Of a stretch of DNA of 64,000 nt, positions 25,369-33,450 are shown piece by piece. The DNA is from G965220075 sp965220075 (GTDB lineage: Bacteria; Chloroflexota; UBA11872). The number at the start of each line of letters is the position of its first letter. Position 1 is the stretch's first letter. The stretch covers positions 2,852,001-2,916,000 of the forward strand of contig OZ244806.1 of NCBI GenBank assembly GCA_965220075.1, in the 5' to 3' direction. The position numbers were made by a program, and so were the translations under genes. The notes under the pieces are model-generated. The model saw nothing but the letters and a program-made list of their open reading frames with translations, made no database searches and was not told where the DNA came from.

Positions 25369-27090
25369 GTGGCAGGCGTGAACGAAAGTCCCGCGCCGCG
25401 CACCAGCCTCACGGGCGCCGAGTGGAATATCCGGCGCCGTGCGCCCGCCGAGCTATTCGACGCGCTGCGGGACGTGCCGCCAATCGTCGTACAGGTCCTG
25501 CACAACCGGGGGCACGACACGGCCGCGAAGGTGCGCGCCTTTCTGGAAGGACCATTGCCGCCGCACGATCCATATCTCCTCAAGGACATGGACGCGGCGG
25601 TGAGCCGCATTGGCCAGGCGGTCGCCCGCGCCGAGCGGATATGTGTGTACGGCGACTACGACGTCGACGGCGTTACCAGCACGGCGCTTTTGATGGAGGC
25701 GCTTTCCATGCTGGGCGGACAGACGTTCTCGTACATCCCGGAACGCGTGAGCGAGGGCTACGGTTTGAACGTCGGGGCGATGGATGTCATCCATGGGGAG
25801 GGCGCCCGCCTGATCGTGACCGCGGATTGCGGCGCGAGCGGCGAGGCCGCTATCGCACGGGCGGCCGAGCATGGCATCGACGTGGTGGTGACCGATCACC
25901 ACCACGTAGCGGCGCCGACGTCCAACGCCGTGGCAGTTCTGAACCCGAACGTCCCCGGGGACGGCTATCCGTTTACGGGTTTGGCGGGGGTGGGGGTGGC
26001 CTACAAGCTGGTGCAAGCGCTGGCGGAGGAGCATGCGGAGCGCTTGCCCTATCCCGAGGAGTTTCTGGATCTGGTGGCACTGGGCACGATCGGAGACGTG
26101 GCGCCTCTGCAAGACGAGAACCGAGCTTTCGTCGTGGAAGGCCTCGAGGCGCTGCGCAAGACGCACCGAGCAGGCTTGCGCGAGTTGGGCGAGGTGGCCG
26201 GCCGCCCGGTCGGCACGGCGGACGCGCGCACCGTGGCCTTCACGTACGCGCCGCGCATCAACGCCGCGGGACGCCTGGCCACGGCCGAGCTTGCGCTCCA
26301 GCTTCTTCAGGCTCGTCATCCCGTGCTGGCCCGGGAGCTTGCACAGCAACTCGAGGGGCTCAACCGCGAGCGCCGCCTGTTGACCGCGGACGTGGTGAGC
26401 GACGCCGAGCAGGCTATCGACCATGAAGCCGGGCTGGTGTTCGCGCTCGGGTCTGACTATCCACCCGGCGTAACCGGCTTGGCGGCGGCCCAGTTGGTGC
26501 GGTCAACCGGCTTCCCCGCATTCGTCGCAACCACGATCGACGGGCTGGTGCGAGGCTCCGCGCGAGCGCCCGACGGCGTGCATCTGCCCGAGGTCCTGGG
26601 GCGCCATCAAGAGTTGCTCGAGCGCTGGGGCGGGCACGCCCAGGCGGCCGGCTTCAGCCTGCGAGTCGATCGCGCCGAGCAGCTGCGCGAGGCGCTGGCT
26701 CGGGAGTTTCGCGCTCCTACCGTGCGCGCGCGGCTGGGCCGCCGGCTGGACGCGGACTGCCGCGTCTATCCACAGACCATCTCCTGGAGCACCTATAGCA
26801 CGCTGGACGCCATCGGCCCGTTCGGCGCCAGACACGAGCAGCCCTGTCTGGTGGTGGAGAATATAGGCGTGGAGGAAACGCGGGTCGTCGGAAACGATCA
26901 CCTTGCGCTGCGGTTCGCCGAGCCGGGCCGCGAGGTGGAGGCGATCTGGTTCGGCCAGGGCGGCCAGCGGGGCCAGCTGAGCGCTGGCCGACGCGTTGAC
27001 GCCGCCTTTCGGCTGGGGCTGCGCGAATTCGGCGGGAAAACGCGGCTGCAGATGCTGATCGAGGATCTGCGGGTAGCAGCACAAGCCTAG
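25369..27090 (+). CDS. recJ: Single-stranded-DNA-specific exonuclease RecJ
   Basis: RecJ degrades single-stranded DNA 5' to 3' in recombination and repair. The 573-residue protein has the DHH-family motifs in order: VYGDYDVDGVTSTALLMEA, TADCGASG and VVTDHHHVA (metal-binding Asp/His). Next are PRINAAGRLATAEL and GVTGLAAAQLV, and the DHHA1 motif GGHAQAAGFSL. A C-terminal OB-like segment covers about residues 460-570. The GTG at 25369 follows GGAG with 5-base spacing. It is followed after 9 bases by the Rel gene, so the two are probably co-transcribed. Confidence 0.95.
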   Translation: MAGVNESPAPRTSLTGAEWNIRRRAPAELFDALRDVPPIVVQVLHNRGHDTAAKVRAFLEGPLPPHDPYLLKDMDAAVSRIGQAVARAERICVYGDYDVDGVTSTALLMEALSMLGGQTFSYIPERVSEGYGLNVGAMDVIHGEGARLIVTADCGASGEAAIARAAEHGIDVVVTDHHHVAAPTSNAVAVLNPNVPGDGYPFTGLAGVGVAYKLVQALAEEHAERLPYPEEFLDLVALGTIGDVAPLQDENRAFVVEGLEALRKTHRAGLRELGEVAGRPVGTADARTVAFTYAPRINAAGRLATAELALQLLQARHPVLARELAQQLEGLNRERRLLTADVVSDAEQAIDHEAGLVFALGSDYPPGVTGLAAAQLVRSTGFPAFVATTIDGLVRGSARAPDGVHLPEVLGRHQELLERWGGHAQAAGFSLRVDRAEQLREALAREFRAPTVRARLGRRLDADCRVYPQTISWSTYSTLDAIGPFGARHEQPCLVVENIGVEETRVVGNDHLALRFAEPGREVEAIWFGQGGQRGQLSAGRRVDAAFRLGLREFGGKTRLQMLIEDLRVAAQA

Positions 27091-27099
27091 GAGGCGGAC

Positions 27100-29520
27100 A
27101 TGCCCTCATCGGTGGCGGCCACGCTGGCGCCGATGGCCACTGTCAGTCCGCCCCAGGTATCCATCGACGACCTCGTAAAGCGCGTGGAAGAGCACGTGCC
27201 GGCCGAGCGGCGCGCCGAGTCGCTGCGTCTGATCCGCTCGGCCTACGAGCTGGCCGCCCGAGCGCATGCGGACCAGCGCCGCCTGTCGGGCGAGCCTTTC
27301 ATCCAGCACCCGCTGCAAGTGGCCTGGCTGCTCGCGGAGGTTGCGCTCGACCCGGAGTCGATAGCCGCCGCGCTGCTGCATGACACGGCCGAAGACACGT
27401 CGGTAAAGCTGGAGACGATCCGAGCTCGATTCGGCGTCAACATCGCGGACCTGGTCGACGGCGTGACCAAGCTCAAGGGCGTCGCGATGGGGAGTCTGGA
27501 CAAACACCAAGCGCAGAACTTGCGGAAGGTGTTCCTGGCGATGGCGCGCGACATTCGCGTGGTGCTCGTCAAGCTGGCGGATCGTCTGCACAACGTGCAA
27601 ACGGCCTGGGCGCATCCGCCCGAGAAACGGAGTGACTACGCGCGCGAGACGCTCGAGATCTACGCGCCGCTGGCGGGACGGCTGGGGATCGACGAGTGGC
27701 GCTGGCAGCTCGAGGACTACGCCTTCAAGCTGGTGGAGCCGAACCGCTATCGAGACGTGGCGCGCTGGCTGTTCGCGGAGCTGCAAGCGCGCGAGTCAGT
27801 CATCGCCCAGATGACCGAGGGGCTGCGCGTGCAGCTCGACGCCGCGGGCGTGGAGGCGCTGATCCAGAGCCGCGTGAAGAACATCTTCAGCATCGCCCAG
27901 AAGGCGCAGCGCAAAGACGTGGACTTGGCGCAGGTTTACGACATTCTGGCGGTGCGAGTGATCGTGGACACGGTGTCGGACTGCTACACGGCGCTGGGCG
28001 TGGTGCACGGCGCCTGGCGGCATATCCCGGCCGAGTTCGACGATTACGTCTCCGCGCCCAAGGAAAACGGCTACCGGTCCATCCATACGGCGGTGATGGG
28101 ACCGGACGCGAAGCCGGTGGAGCTGCAAGTGCGCACGCACGATATGCATCAGGCAGCCGAGTACGGGGTAGCCGCCCACTGGCGCTACAAGGAAGGCGGC
28201 CCGGTGGGGCCGGAGGACTTCGCCGAGAAGCTGACATGGGTCCGTCAGATTCTCAGCTGGCAAGAGGTCGAAGCGCCCGCCGAGTCCTTTGTGGACGCGG
28301 TTAAAACGGACTTTTTTAGCGACACGGTGTTCGTATTCACGCCGCGCGGCGACGTGAAGGACTTTCCGGTGGGCAGCACGCCGCTGGACTTCGCGTATCG
28401 CATTCACTCGGACGTGGGGCACCGCTGCATCGGGGCCAAGGTGAACGGCCGCCTGGTTCCGCTCGAGTACGACCTCCAGAACGGCGACGTGGTGGAGATT
28501 CTCACGAGCAAGAACAGCGAGGGGCCGGGGCGGGACTGGCTCTCGCTGGTTCACACCGCACACGCGCGCGACAAGATCCGGCAATGGTTCAAGCGCCGGG
28601 AGCGGGCGGAGAACATCGAGTCGGGCAAGGCGCTGCTCGAGCGCGAGTTGCAGCGGTTGGGCCAGGGCGGGCTGGCCAAGGTGGACCACGCCGACCTGAC
28701 CGAGATCGCGGAGGCGCTGGGCTACCAGGAGATCGAGAGCCTCTTGGCGGCCGTGGGGTACGGCGCGACGACCGTCAACCAGGTGGTCAATCGCCTGAAG
28801 CTCGCGCCGGAGGCGGCGCCGCCGGCCGCACCGGCGGAATCAGCGCCAGACAGGTGGCGCGACGTTCAGCCGCTGGTGGAGGTGCTGGGCGCCGGAAACC
28901 TGCTGACGCGCGTGGGGGAGTGCTGCAGCCCGTTGCCCGGCGACGAGATAGTTGGGTACATCACACGCGGGCATGGGATCACGGTTCATCGGCGCGGCTG
29001 TCCCAACGTTCGCGACGTGTCGGAGCCGGAGCGTCTGGTCGACGTGGAGTGGGGCAGGCGGCTGGTGGCGGCCGAGCCGGATTTGCCCGCTCGGCTGGCA
29101 AGCTGCTGTCAGCCGCGGCCGGGGAGCCAGATCGCCGGGATGGTGGTCGACGGAGCGGTTGAGGTACACCGGCCGCGCTGCCGCGAGCTCGCCAAGTCCA
29201 GCAGTGCACGGGCGGAAGTGCGCTGGATCGACGAGGACGCGCAGAGCTTGCCGGTGACGATACGGGTGGCGGCCGACGACCGTGAGGGCCTGACCCACGA
29301 CATCACCGGGATCATCCGCGACGAGGGCTTGAACATAACCTCCGCGACCATCACGACCAACCGCCGGCGTCAGGCGCTGCTGCGCGTAACCGTGGGACTG
29401 AGCAGCGTGGCGGAGCTAGCGCGGTTGGCGCGTCGGATTGAACGGGTGGCGGGCGTCATCTCGGTCTCGCGTGACGCCGCGCGCCGCAGAACCGCGGTGC
29501 GCAGCGGCGCCGGCAAGTGA
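27100..29520 (+). CDS. Bifunctional (p)ppGpp synthetase/hydrolase (Rel)
   Basis: Rel makes and degrades the stringent-response alarmone. The N-terminal HD hydrolase shows LLHDTAEDTSVKLE and KLADRLHNVQTAW. The synthetase shows ENGYRSIHTAVMGP and ELQVRTHDMHQAAEYG. A TGS domain starts at VFVFTPRGDVKDFPVG, and a C-terminal ACT domain includes DREGLTHDITGIIRDEG. Between TGS and ACT there are two Cys clusters instead of one: ECCSPLPGDEIVGYITRG near residue 608 and SCCQPRPGSQIAGMVVDG near residue 669. Each has a later Cys after His-Arg. The ATG at 27100 has AGGAGG at good spacing. At 806 residues it is slightly longer than usual, consistent with the extra cluster. Confidence 0.94.
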   Translation: MPSSVAATLAPMATVSPPQVSIDDLVKRVEEHVPAERRAESLRLIRSAYELAARAHADQRRLSGEPFIQHPLQVAWLLAEVALDPESIAAALLHDTAEDTSVKLETIRARFGVNIADLVDGVTKLKGVAMGSLDKHQAQNLRKVFLAMARDIRVVLVKLADRLHNVQTAWAHPPEKRSDYARETLEIYAPLAGRLGIDEWRWQLEDYAFKLVEPNRYRDVARWLFAELQARESVIAQMTEGLRVQLDAAGVEALIQSRVKNIFSIAQKAQRKDVDLAQVYDILAVRVIVDTVSDCYTALGVVHGAWRHIPAEFDDYVSAPKENGYRSIHTAVMGPDAKPVELQVRTHDMHQAAEYGVAAHWRYKEGGPVGPEDFAEKLTWVRQILSWQEVEAPAESFVDAVKTDFFSDTVFVFTPRGDVKDFPVGSTPLDFAYRIHSDVGHRCIGAKVNGRLVPLEYDLQNGDVVEILTSKNSEGPGRDWLSLVHTAHARDKIRQWFKRRERAENIESGKALLERELQRLGQGGLAKVDHADLTEIAEALGYQEIESLLAAVGYGATTVNQVVNRLKLAPEAAPPAAPAESAPDRWRDVQPLVEVLGAGNLLTRVGECCSPLPGDEIVGYITRGHGITVHRRGCPNVRDVSEPERLVDVEWGRRLVAAEPDLPARLASCCQPRPGSQIAGMVVDGAVEVHRPRCRELAKSSSARAEVRWIDEDAQSLPVTIRVAADDREGLTHDITGIIRDEGLNITSATITTNRRRQALLRVTVGLSSVAELARLARRIERVAGVISVSRDAARRRTAVRSGAGK

Positions 29521-29706
29521 ACGGGCGCGCCCCAATGCGAGCGGGCCGCGCAAGCGGCAAGCGGGAGACATTGCCTCCCCACCGGCGTGCGTACCTATCC
29601 GGCCGTGCGCGGGCGCAAAGTGGGATTGATAGACTCCCTGCGCGCCGCAACGCATGCGCGCCGCTCGACCAAAGACTGGGCGGCCGGAAAATCTCACGGA
29701 GGCGCC

Positions 29707-30324
29707 GTGCTGGCGATCGGGCTCGTCGCCATTGGATACCTGATCGGGTCAATTCCGCTGGCGTACCTCGCGGCGCGCTGGCGGGGCCACGATCTGCTGG
29801 CGGAGGGACCGGGCGGCGTGAGCGGCTCGGCCGCGATCGAGCGGCTGGGTGTGGTGCCGGGCGCGTTGGCGGGCCTTGCCGACGCTCTCAAGCCGGCGCT
29901 GGCGATTCTAATCGCGCAGCGACTCGGATCGTACGAGCTGTCCGCGGCGGCCGGAATCGCGGCCGTGGTTGGTCACATCTGGCCCGTGACGCTGCGTTTT
30001 CGTGGGGGCCGGGGCGTGGGCCCGGCGGGCGCGGCCCTGGCGGCCCTGGGGGTCTGGCAGATGGCCTTGGCGTTTGCCGGACTGGTGCTGGGCCGTTATC
30101 TGATACGCGACTCCGCGCCGGGCGCGCTTCTGGGGTTCTTCGCCACCGCGGTCACGATGAGTCTCACGGGTGCGTCGATCATCGGGTCTCTTGCAGCCTG
30201 GATTCTGTTCGGAGTGCTGGTGACCGGACGCGTGCTGGGGTTTCGCAAGGAGAGCACAAGCGGCGACTCGAACCTCCTGGCGCTGCTGGTGCGGAGGGTG
30301 CTGCTTGACCGCGACCGGCGCTGA
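29707..30324 (+). CDS. PlsY-like glycerol-3-phosphate acyltransferase, divergent
   Basis: This 205-residue multi-pass protein has the PlsY outline: a first span ending GYLIGSIPLAYLAAR, a second motif region GPGGVSGSAAIERLG, and VGHIWPVTLRFRGGRGVGP. PlsY transfers acyl from acyl-phosphate to glycerol 3-phosphate. In typical members the second motif is G-S-G-N-x-G-A-T-N and the third G-G-K-G-V-A-T; both are altered here, so activity is uncertain. The GTG at 29707 is chosen because GGAGG precedes it and the length then matches the family; a GTG at 29587 would add 40 residues. It overlaps degV by 20 bases. Confidence 0.75.
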   Translation: MLAIGLVAIGYLIGSIPLAYLAARWRGHDLLAEGPGGVSGSAAIERLGVVPGALAGLADALKPALAILIAQRLGSYELSAAAGIAAVVGHIWPVTLRFRGGRGVGPAGAALAALGVWQMALAFAGLVLGRYLIRDSAPGALLGFFATAVTMSLTGASIIGSLAAWILFGVLVTGRVLGFRKESTSGDSNLLALLVRRVLLDRDRR

Positions 30325-31183
30325 CGGTCGACGCCGCGTCGCCATCGTCACGGATTCCAGCGCCTGTTTGCCCCCTGCGGAAGCCGCGCGGCTGGGGATT
30401 GTGGTAGTCCCGATCATGCTGATTTGGCACGGCCAGCAGCTGCGTGACGGGATCGATATTTCGCCGACCGAATTCTGGCGCCGACTAGTCCTCGATTCAG
30501 AAGTCCCCACCACCAGCACGGTGTCGCCAGGGGAATACGCGCAGGCGCTGACCGAGGCCGGCCGCGGCACCGACGCGGTGGTATGCGTCTGCATTCCACA
30601 GCGCATGTCCACCATGTTCGACGCGGCCACGCTGGCGCAGCAGGAATTGAAAGGCACCCTGCCGGTCGACGTTGTCGAGAGCGGCGGGGCGGCTATGGCC
30701 AGCGGGTTCGCGGCACTGCTCGGAGCTCGCGCGGCGGCCGCCGGGGCAGGCCGCGAGGAGGTGTTGCGCACCACGCGGCGCGCCGCCGCACACAGTGAGC
30801 TGATGGGAGTGTTGGGGTCGCTGGAGTACGTGGCGCGCAGCGGCCGCATTCCCGGCGTCGTGGCCCGTCTGGCGGACGCCGTGCCCTCGAGCTACGTGCT
30901 GCGGTTTCGGAACAGCCGCGTAACGGCGCGGGCCAAATTCGGCTCGCGCGCGCGCGCCGTACGGGGTTTGCGCAAGCATCTGCGGAGCGCCGCCGAAGAC
31001 GCCGCCTATCTGGGCGTGAGCGTGCACCACGCGGCCAGCGAAGCGGAGGCGACGGACCTAGCCGAGGACGTGCGCCGTGAGCTGGCGCCCGACGACCTGT
31101 ACGTGACGAGCTTTACGGCCGCGATGGGGGCGCACGTGGGGCCGGGGCTCGTGGGGATTTCCTACTGCGCGCTGCCGTCGTAG
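30305..31183 (+). CDS. DegV-family fatty-acid-binding protein
   Basis: This 292-residue protein has the DegV/FakB fold. It opens VAIVTDSSACLPPAEA, then shows the T-S-T-V-S-P-x-x-Y motif (TTSTVSPGEYAQALTEAG) that contacts the fatty-acid carboxylate. GSLEYVARSGRIPGVVARLA lies in the C-terminal half. Such proteins hold a fatty acid for phosphorylation by FakA or similar kinases, and its overlap with the PlsY-like gene fits a lipid role. The start codon is probably the TTG at 30305, inside the end of the preceding gene. Confidence 0.87.
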   Translation: MTATGADGRRRVAIVTDSSACLPPAEAARLGIVVVPIMLIWHGQQLRDGIDISPTEFWRRLVLDSEVPTTSTVSPGEYAQALTEAGRGTDAVVCVCIPQRMSTMFDAATLAQQELKGTLPVDVVESGGAAMASGFAALLGARAAAAGAGREEVLRTTRRAAAHSELMGVLGSLEYVARSGRIPGVVARLADAVPSSYVLRFRNSRVTARAKFGSRARAVRGLRKHLRSAAEDAAYLGVSVHHAASEAEATDLAEDVRRELAPDDLYVTSFTAAMGAHVGPGLVGISYCALPS

Positions 31184-31248
31184 GGCGGCGTTCGCCGTGG
31201 CCCTCCGTACACTGATCGCACATAGTCGCCAGAGCGTGCGGTAAACCA

Positions 31249-32568
31249 TTGGACGACTCGTTGCGGTCGGCGGTCCTGGAGATCGGCCGGGCCGCGGTGG
31301 CGGCGGCCGATCCGACCAGGGCGGTCCTAAACGCCGTGGACAGCGATGAGGCCAGCTTCCAGGTGGGAACCACGCGCGTGGCCTGGGAGCATGTCGATCG
31401 GGTAGTGATTCTGGGTGCGGGCAAGGCCAGCGCCTACATGGCGCTGGCGCTCGAGGAGCTGCTGGGGGCGCGCGTGGCCGGCGGTCTGGTGATCACGTCC
31501 GAAGGGTGCGCGGCTGCCACGCGGCGGGTTGAAGTAGTGGAAGCCGGGCATCCGCAGCCGGACGCGCGCGGCCAGGCGGCCGCGGCGCGTTTGCTGCAGC
31601 TCGCGGGTGAAATGGGACCGCGCGACCTGGTGATCTTTTGCGTATCCGGCGGGGGGTCCGCGCTCACACCCTCGCCGCCGCCTGGAATCTCGTTGGATGA
31701 TCTGCAACGCGTCACCGATCAACTGCTGCGCTGCGGCGCCACAATCAATCAAATCAACGCGGTGCGAAAGCATCTGTCGGAGTTTCATGGCGGTCGGTTG
31801 ATGGCCGCGGCCGCGCCGGCACAGGTTGTCGGGCTGGTCCTGAGCGATGTTGTGGGCAACCCTCTGGACGTGATCGCATCCGGGCCGACAGTAGCGGATC
31901 CGACGACCTTTCGAGACGCGTTGGACGTGCTCGACGCATTTGGTCTGCGCGGCACGGCGCCGGCGCGAGTGCGCGGGCACCTGGAGCGCGGCGCGGCCGG
32001 CGATCTGACCGAAACCCCCAAGCCCGGCGATCCGCTGTTTGCGACCATGGCTCATGAGATCGTTGCGGATGTTTCGCACGCCGGAAGCGCCGCGGCGGCG
32101 GCCGCTCGCCGGGCCGGACTCGACGCTCTATTCGTAACCGGGTACGTGGAAGGCGAGGCGCGTGAGATCGGCCGCCTGCTGGCGGGCACGGCGCGCGACA
32201 TCGCTCGCAATGGACGGCCGGTGCGCCGCCCGGGCATGGTGATCTACGGAGGCGAGACGACGGTTACCGTGCGTGGCCCAGGGAAGGGCGGACGCAATCA
32301 AGAGTTGGCGCTGGCAGCCGCGCTGTCCCTGGCCGGCGAGGAGCGCACGGCGGTCTTCGCGCTGGCCACGGACGGGACCGACGGACCCACCGACGCGGCC
32401 GGCGGCCTGGTGGACGGAACCACCGTGGCGCGCGCGACGGGCGCCGACGCCGCGCGCGCGCTAGCCGAGAACGACTCATACGGCTTCCTGGAGCGCACGG
32501 GCGACCTCGTGATCACCGGCCCCACGGGCACGAACGTGAACGACCTGTACATGGCGATCGGCTGGTAG
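31249..32568 (+). CDS. Glycerate 2-kinase (DUF4147/MOFRL)
   Basis: This 439-residue protein matches the glycerate-2-kinase type with an N-terminal DUF4147 domain and a C-terminal MOFRL domain. Visible motifs are VVILGAGKASAYMA, the Ser-rich loop VSGGGSALTPSPPPG, and LSDVVGNPLDVIASGPTV. The MOFRL end has GGETTVTVRGPGKGGRNQE, ALATDGTDGPTDAAG and TGPTGTNVNDLYM. It phosphorylates D-glycerate at C2, linking glyoxylate or serine breakdown to glycolysis. The start appears to be the TTG at 31249. The downstream LysM gene follows after 4 bases, so the two are likely co-transcribed. Confidence 0.92.
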   Translation: MDDSLRSAVLEIGRAAVAAADPTRAVLNAVDSDEASFQVGTTRVAWEHVDRVVILGAGKASAYMALALEELLGARVAGGLVITSEGCAAATRRVEVVEAGHPQPDARGQAAAARLLQLAGEMGPRDLVIFCVSGGGSALTPSPPPGISLDDLQRVTDQLLRCGATINQINAVRKHLSEFHGGRLMAAAAPAQVVGLVLSDVVGNPLDVIASGPTVADPTTFRDALDVLDAFGLRGTAPARVRGHLERGAAGDLTETPKPGDPLFATMAHEIVADVSHAGSAAAAAARRAGLDALFVTGYVEGEAREIGRLLAGTARDIARNGRPVRRPGMVIYGGETTVTVRGPGKGGRNQELALAAALSLAGEERTAVFALATDGTDGPTDAAGGLVDGTTVARATGADAARALAENDSYGFLERTGDLVITGPTGTNVNDLYMAIGW

Positions 32569-32572
32569 CGCG

Positions 32573-33265
32573 GTGTCGATCGAACCGGAGTTGACGCGGC
32601 CCCCGGAAGTCCAATGGGTCAAAGTGTCCGGCCCCGAGGTGCTGCGCCCTCTGGACAGGACGTGGATCCGCTACTTGCGAGTGACGTTGCTGGCAGCCGC
32701 AGTGCTGATAGCGTGGCGCATCCTGGCCTCCCAGGAAGACGGGTACCGCGCGGCCGCCGAGGACGCCAATCTGCTGGCAGACTTCGGCGCGGCGGCCGCG
32801 GAGCTCGGGGCGCAGACCGACAGCACGCCGCCCGCGGGTGGAAGCCCGGGCACGGTGCCGGTTGTGGTGATCTCGCCCACGCCGACGCCTACGCCCACGC
32901 CGATACCCACGCCCACGCTCACGCCGACGCCTACGCCGCGCGAGCACCGCGTGCGGCAGGGGGAGACGCTGTACGGAATCGCGAGGTTCTACGATGTGCC
33001 GCTCGAGCGGCTGCTGGAGCTCAACGACATCGTCGACGCGGATGACCTGGTGCCGGGCCAGGCGCTGCGCCTGCCAGCCGAGGCAGTGATCCCCGAGGCC
33101 CCTCAGCGTCCGAGAACCTATACCGTCCAACCAAACGATACCCTCAGCCTCATCGCCATCCGTTTCGGCGTGCGCCTGGGAGACCTGCTGGCGGTGAACA
33201 ATCTGGACAATCCCGATACGATCTTCATCGGCCAGACGCTGCAGATCCCGGGCGGAACGACGTAG
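32573..33265 (+). CDS. Membrane-anchored protein with two LysM domains
   Basis: This 230-residue protein has an N-terminal cytoplasmic stretch, one membrane span (YLRVTLLAAAVLIAWRIL) and a Thr-Pro repeat linker (TPTPTPTPIPTPTLTPTPTP). Two LysM domains follow: HRVRQGETLYGIARFYDV with LVPGQALRLP, and YTVQPNDTLSLIAIRFGV with IFIGQTLQIPGG. LysM binds N-acetylglucosamine-containing polymers such as peptidoglycan, so the protein probably tethers membrane and wall. The GTG at 32573 follows the glycerate kinase stop closely. No catalytic domain is present. Confidence 0.87.
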   Translation: MSIEPELTRPPEVQWVKVSGPEVLRPLDRTWIRYLRVTLLAAAVLIAWRILASQEDGYRAAAEDANLLADFGAAAAELGAQTDSTPPAGGSPGTVPVVVISPTPTPTPTPIPTPTLTPTPTPREHRVRQGETLYGIARFYDVPLERLLELNDIVDADDLVPGQALRLPAEAVIPEAPQRPRTYTVQPNDTLSLIAIRFGVRLGDLLAVNNLDNPDTIFIGQTLQIPGGTT

Positions 33266-33275
33266 GTCGAGATGG

Positions 33276-33304
33276 TTGTTGCAGCGCAGCCGCGTGAGTA
33301 CACT
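33276..33304 (+). promoter_or_regulatory. Probable sigma-70-type promoter for the beta-propeller gene
   Basis: TTGTTG (33276-33281) and TACACT (33299-33304) are separated by 17 bases. They lie in the 185-base gap before the propeller gene, leaving a leader of about 140 bases. No other feature is seen in this gap. Confidence 0.5.
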
Positions 33305-33450
33305 GCTAGCCCAGCCCGAAGGGGTGCAAGTGCGTGCTGCGCACGCGCTTGATGCGTGCGCATGATGGCGCCGATTTCTGCTGTTCGCTGTGCGACTCTC
33401 GGCGCGCGAGGTGACGCTTACAGCAGACCTGATATGAGGGGCAACGGTTG

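Noticed and set aside
30497..31030. Long antisense frames across degV and similar genes
   Set aside because: They are expected in GC-rich DNA; none has family motifs, whereas the plus-strand frame does.
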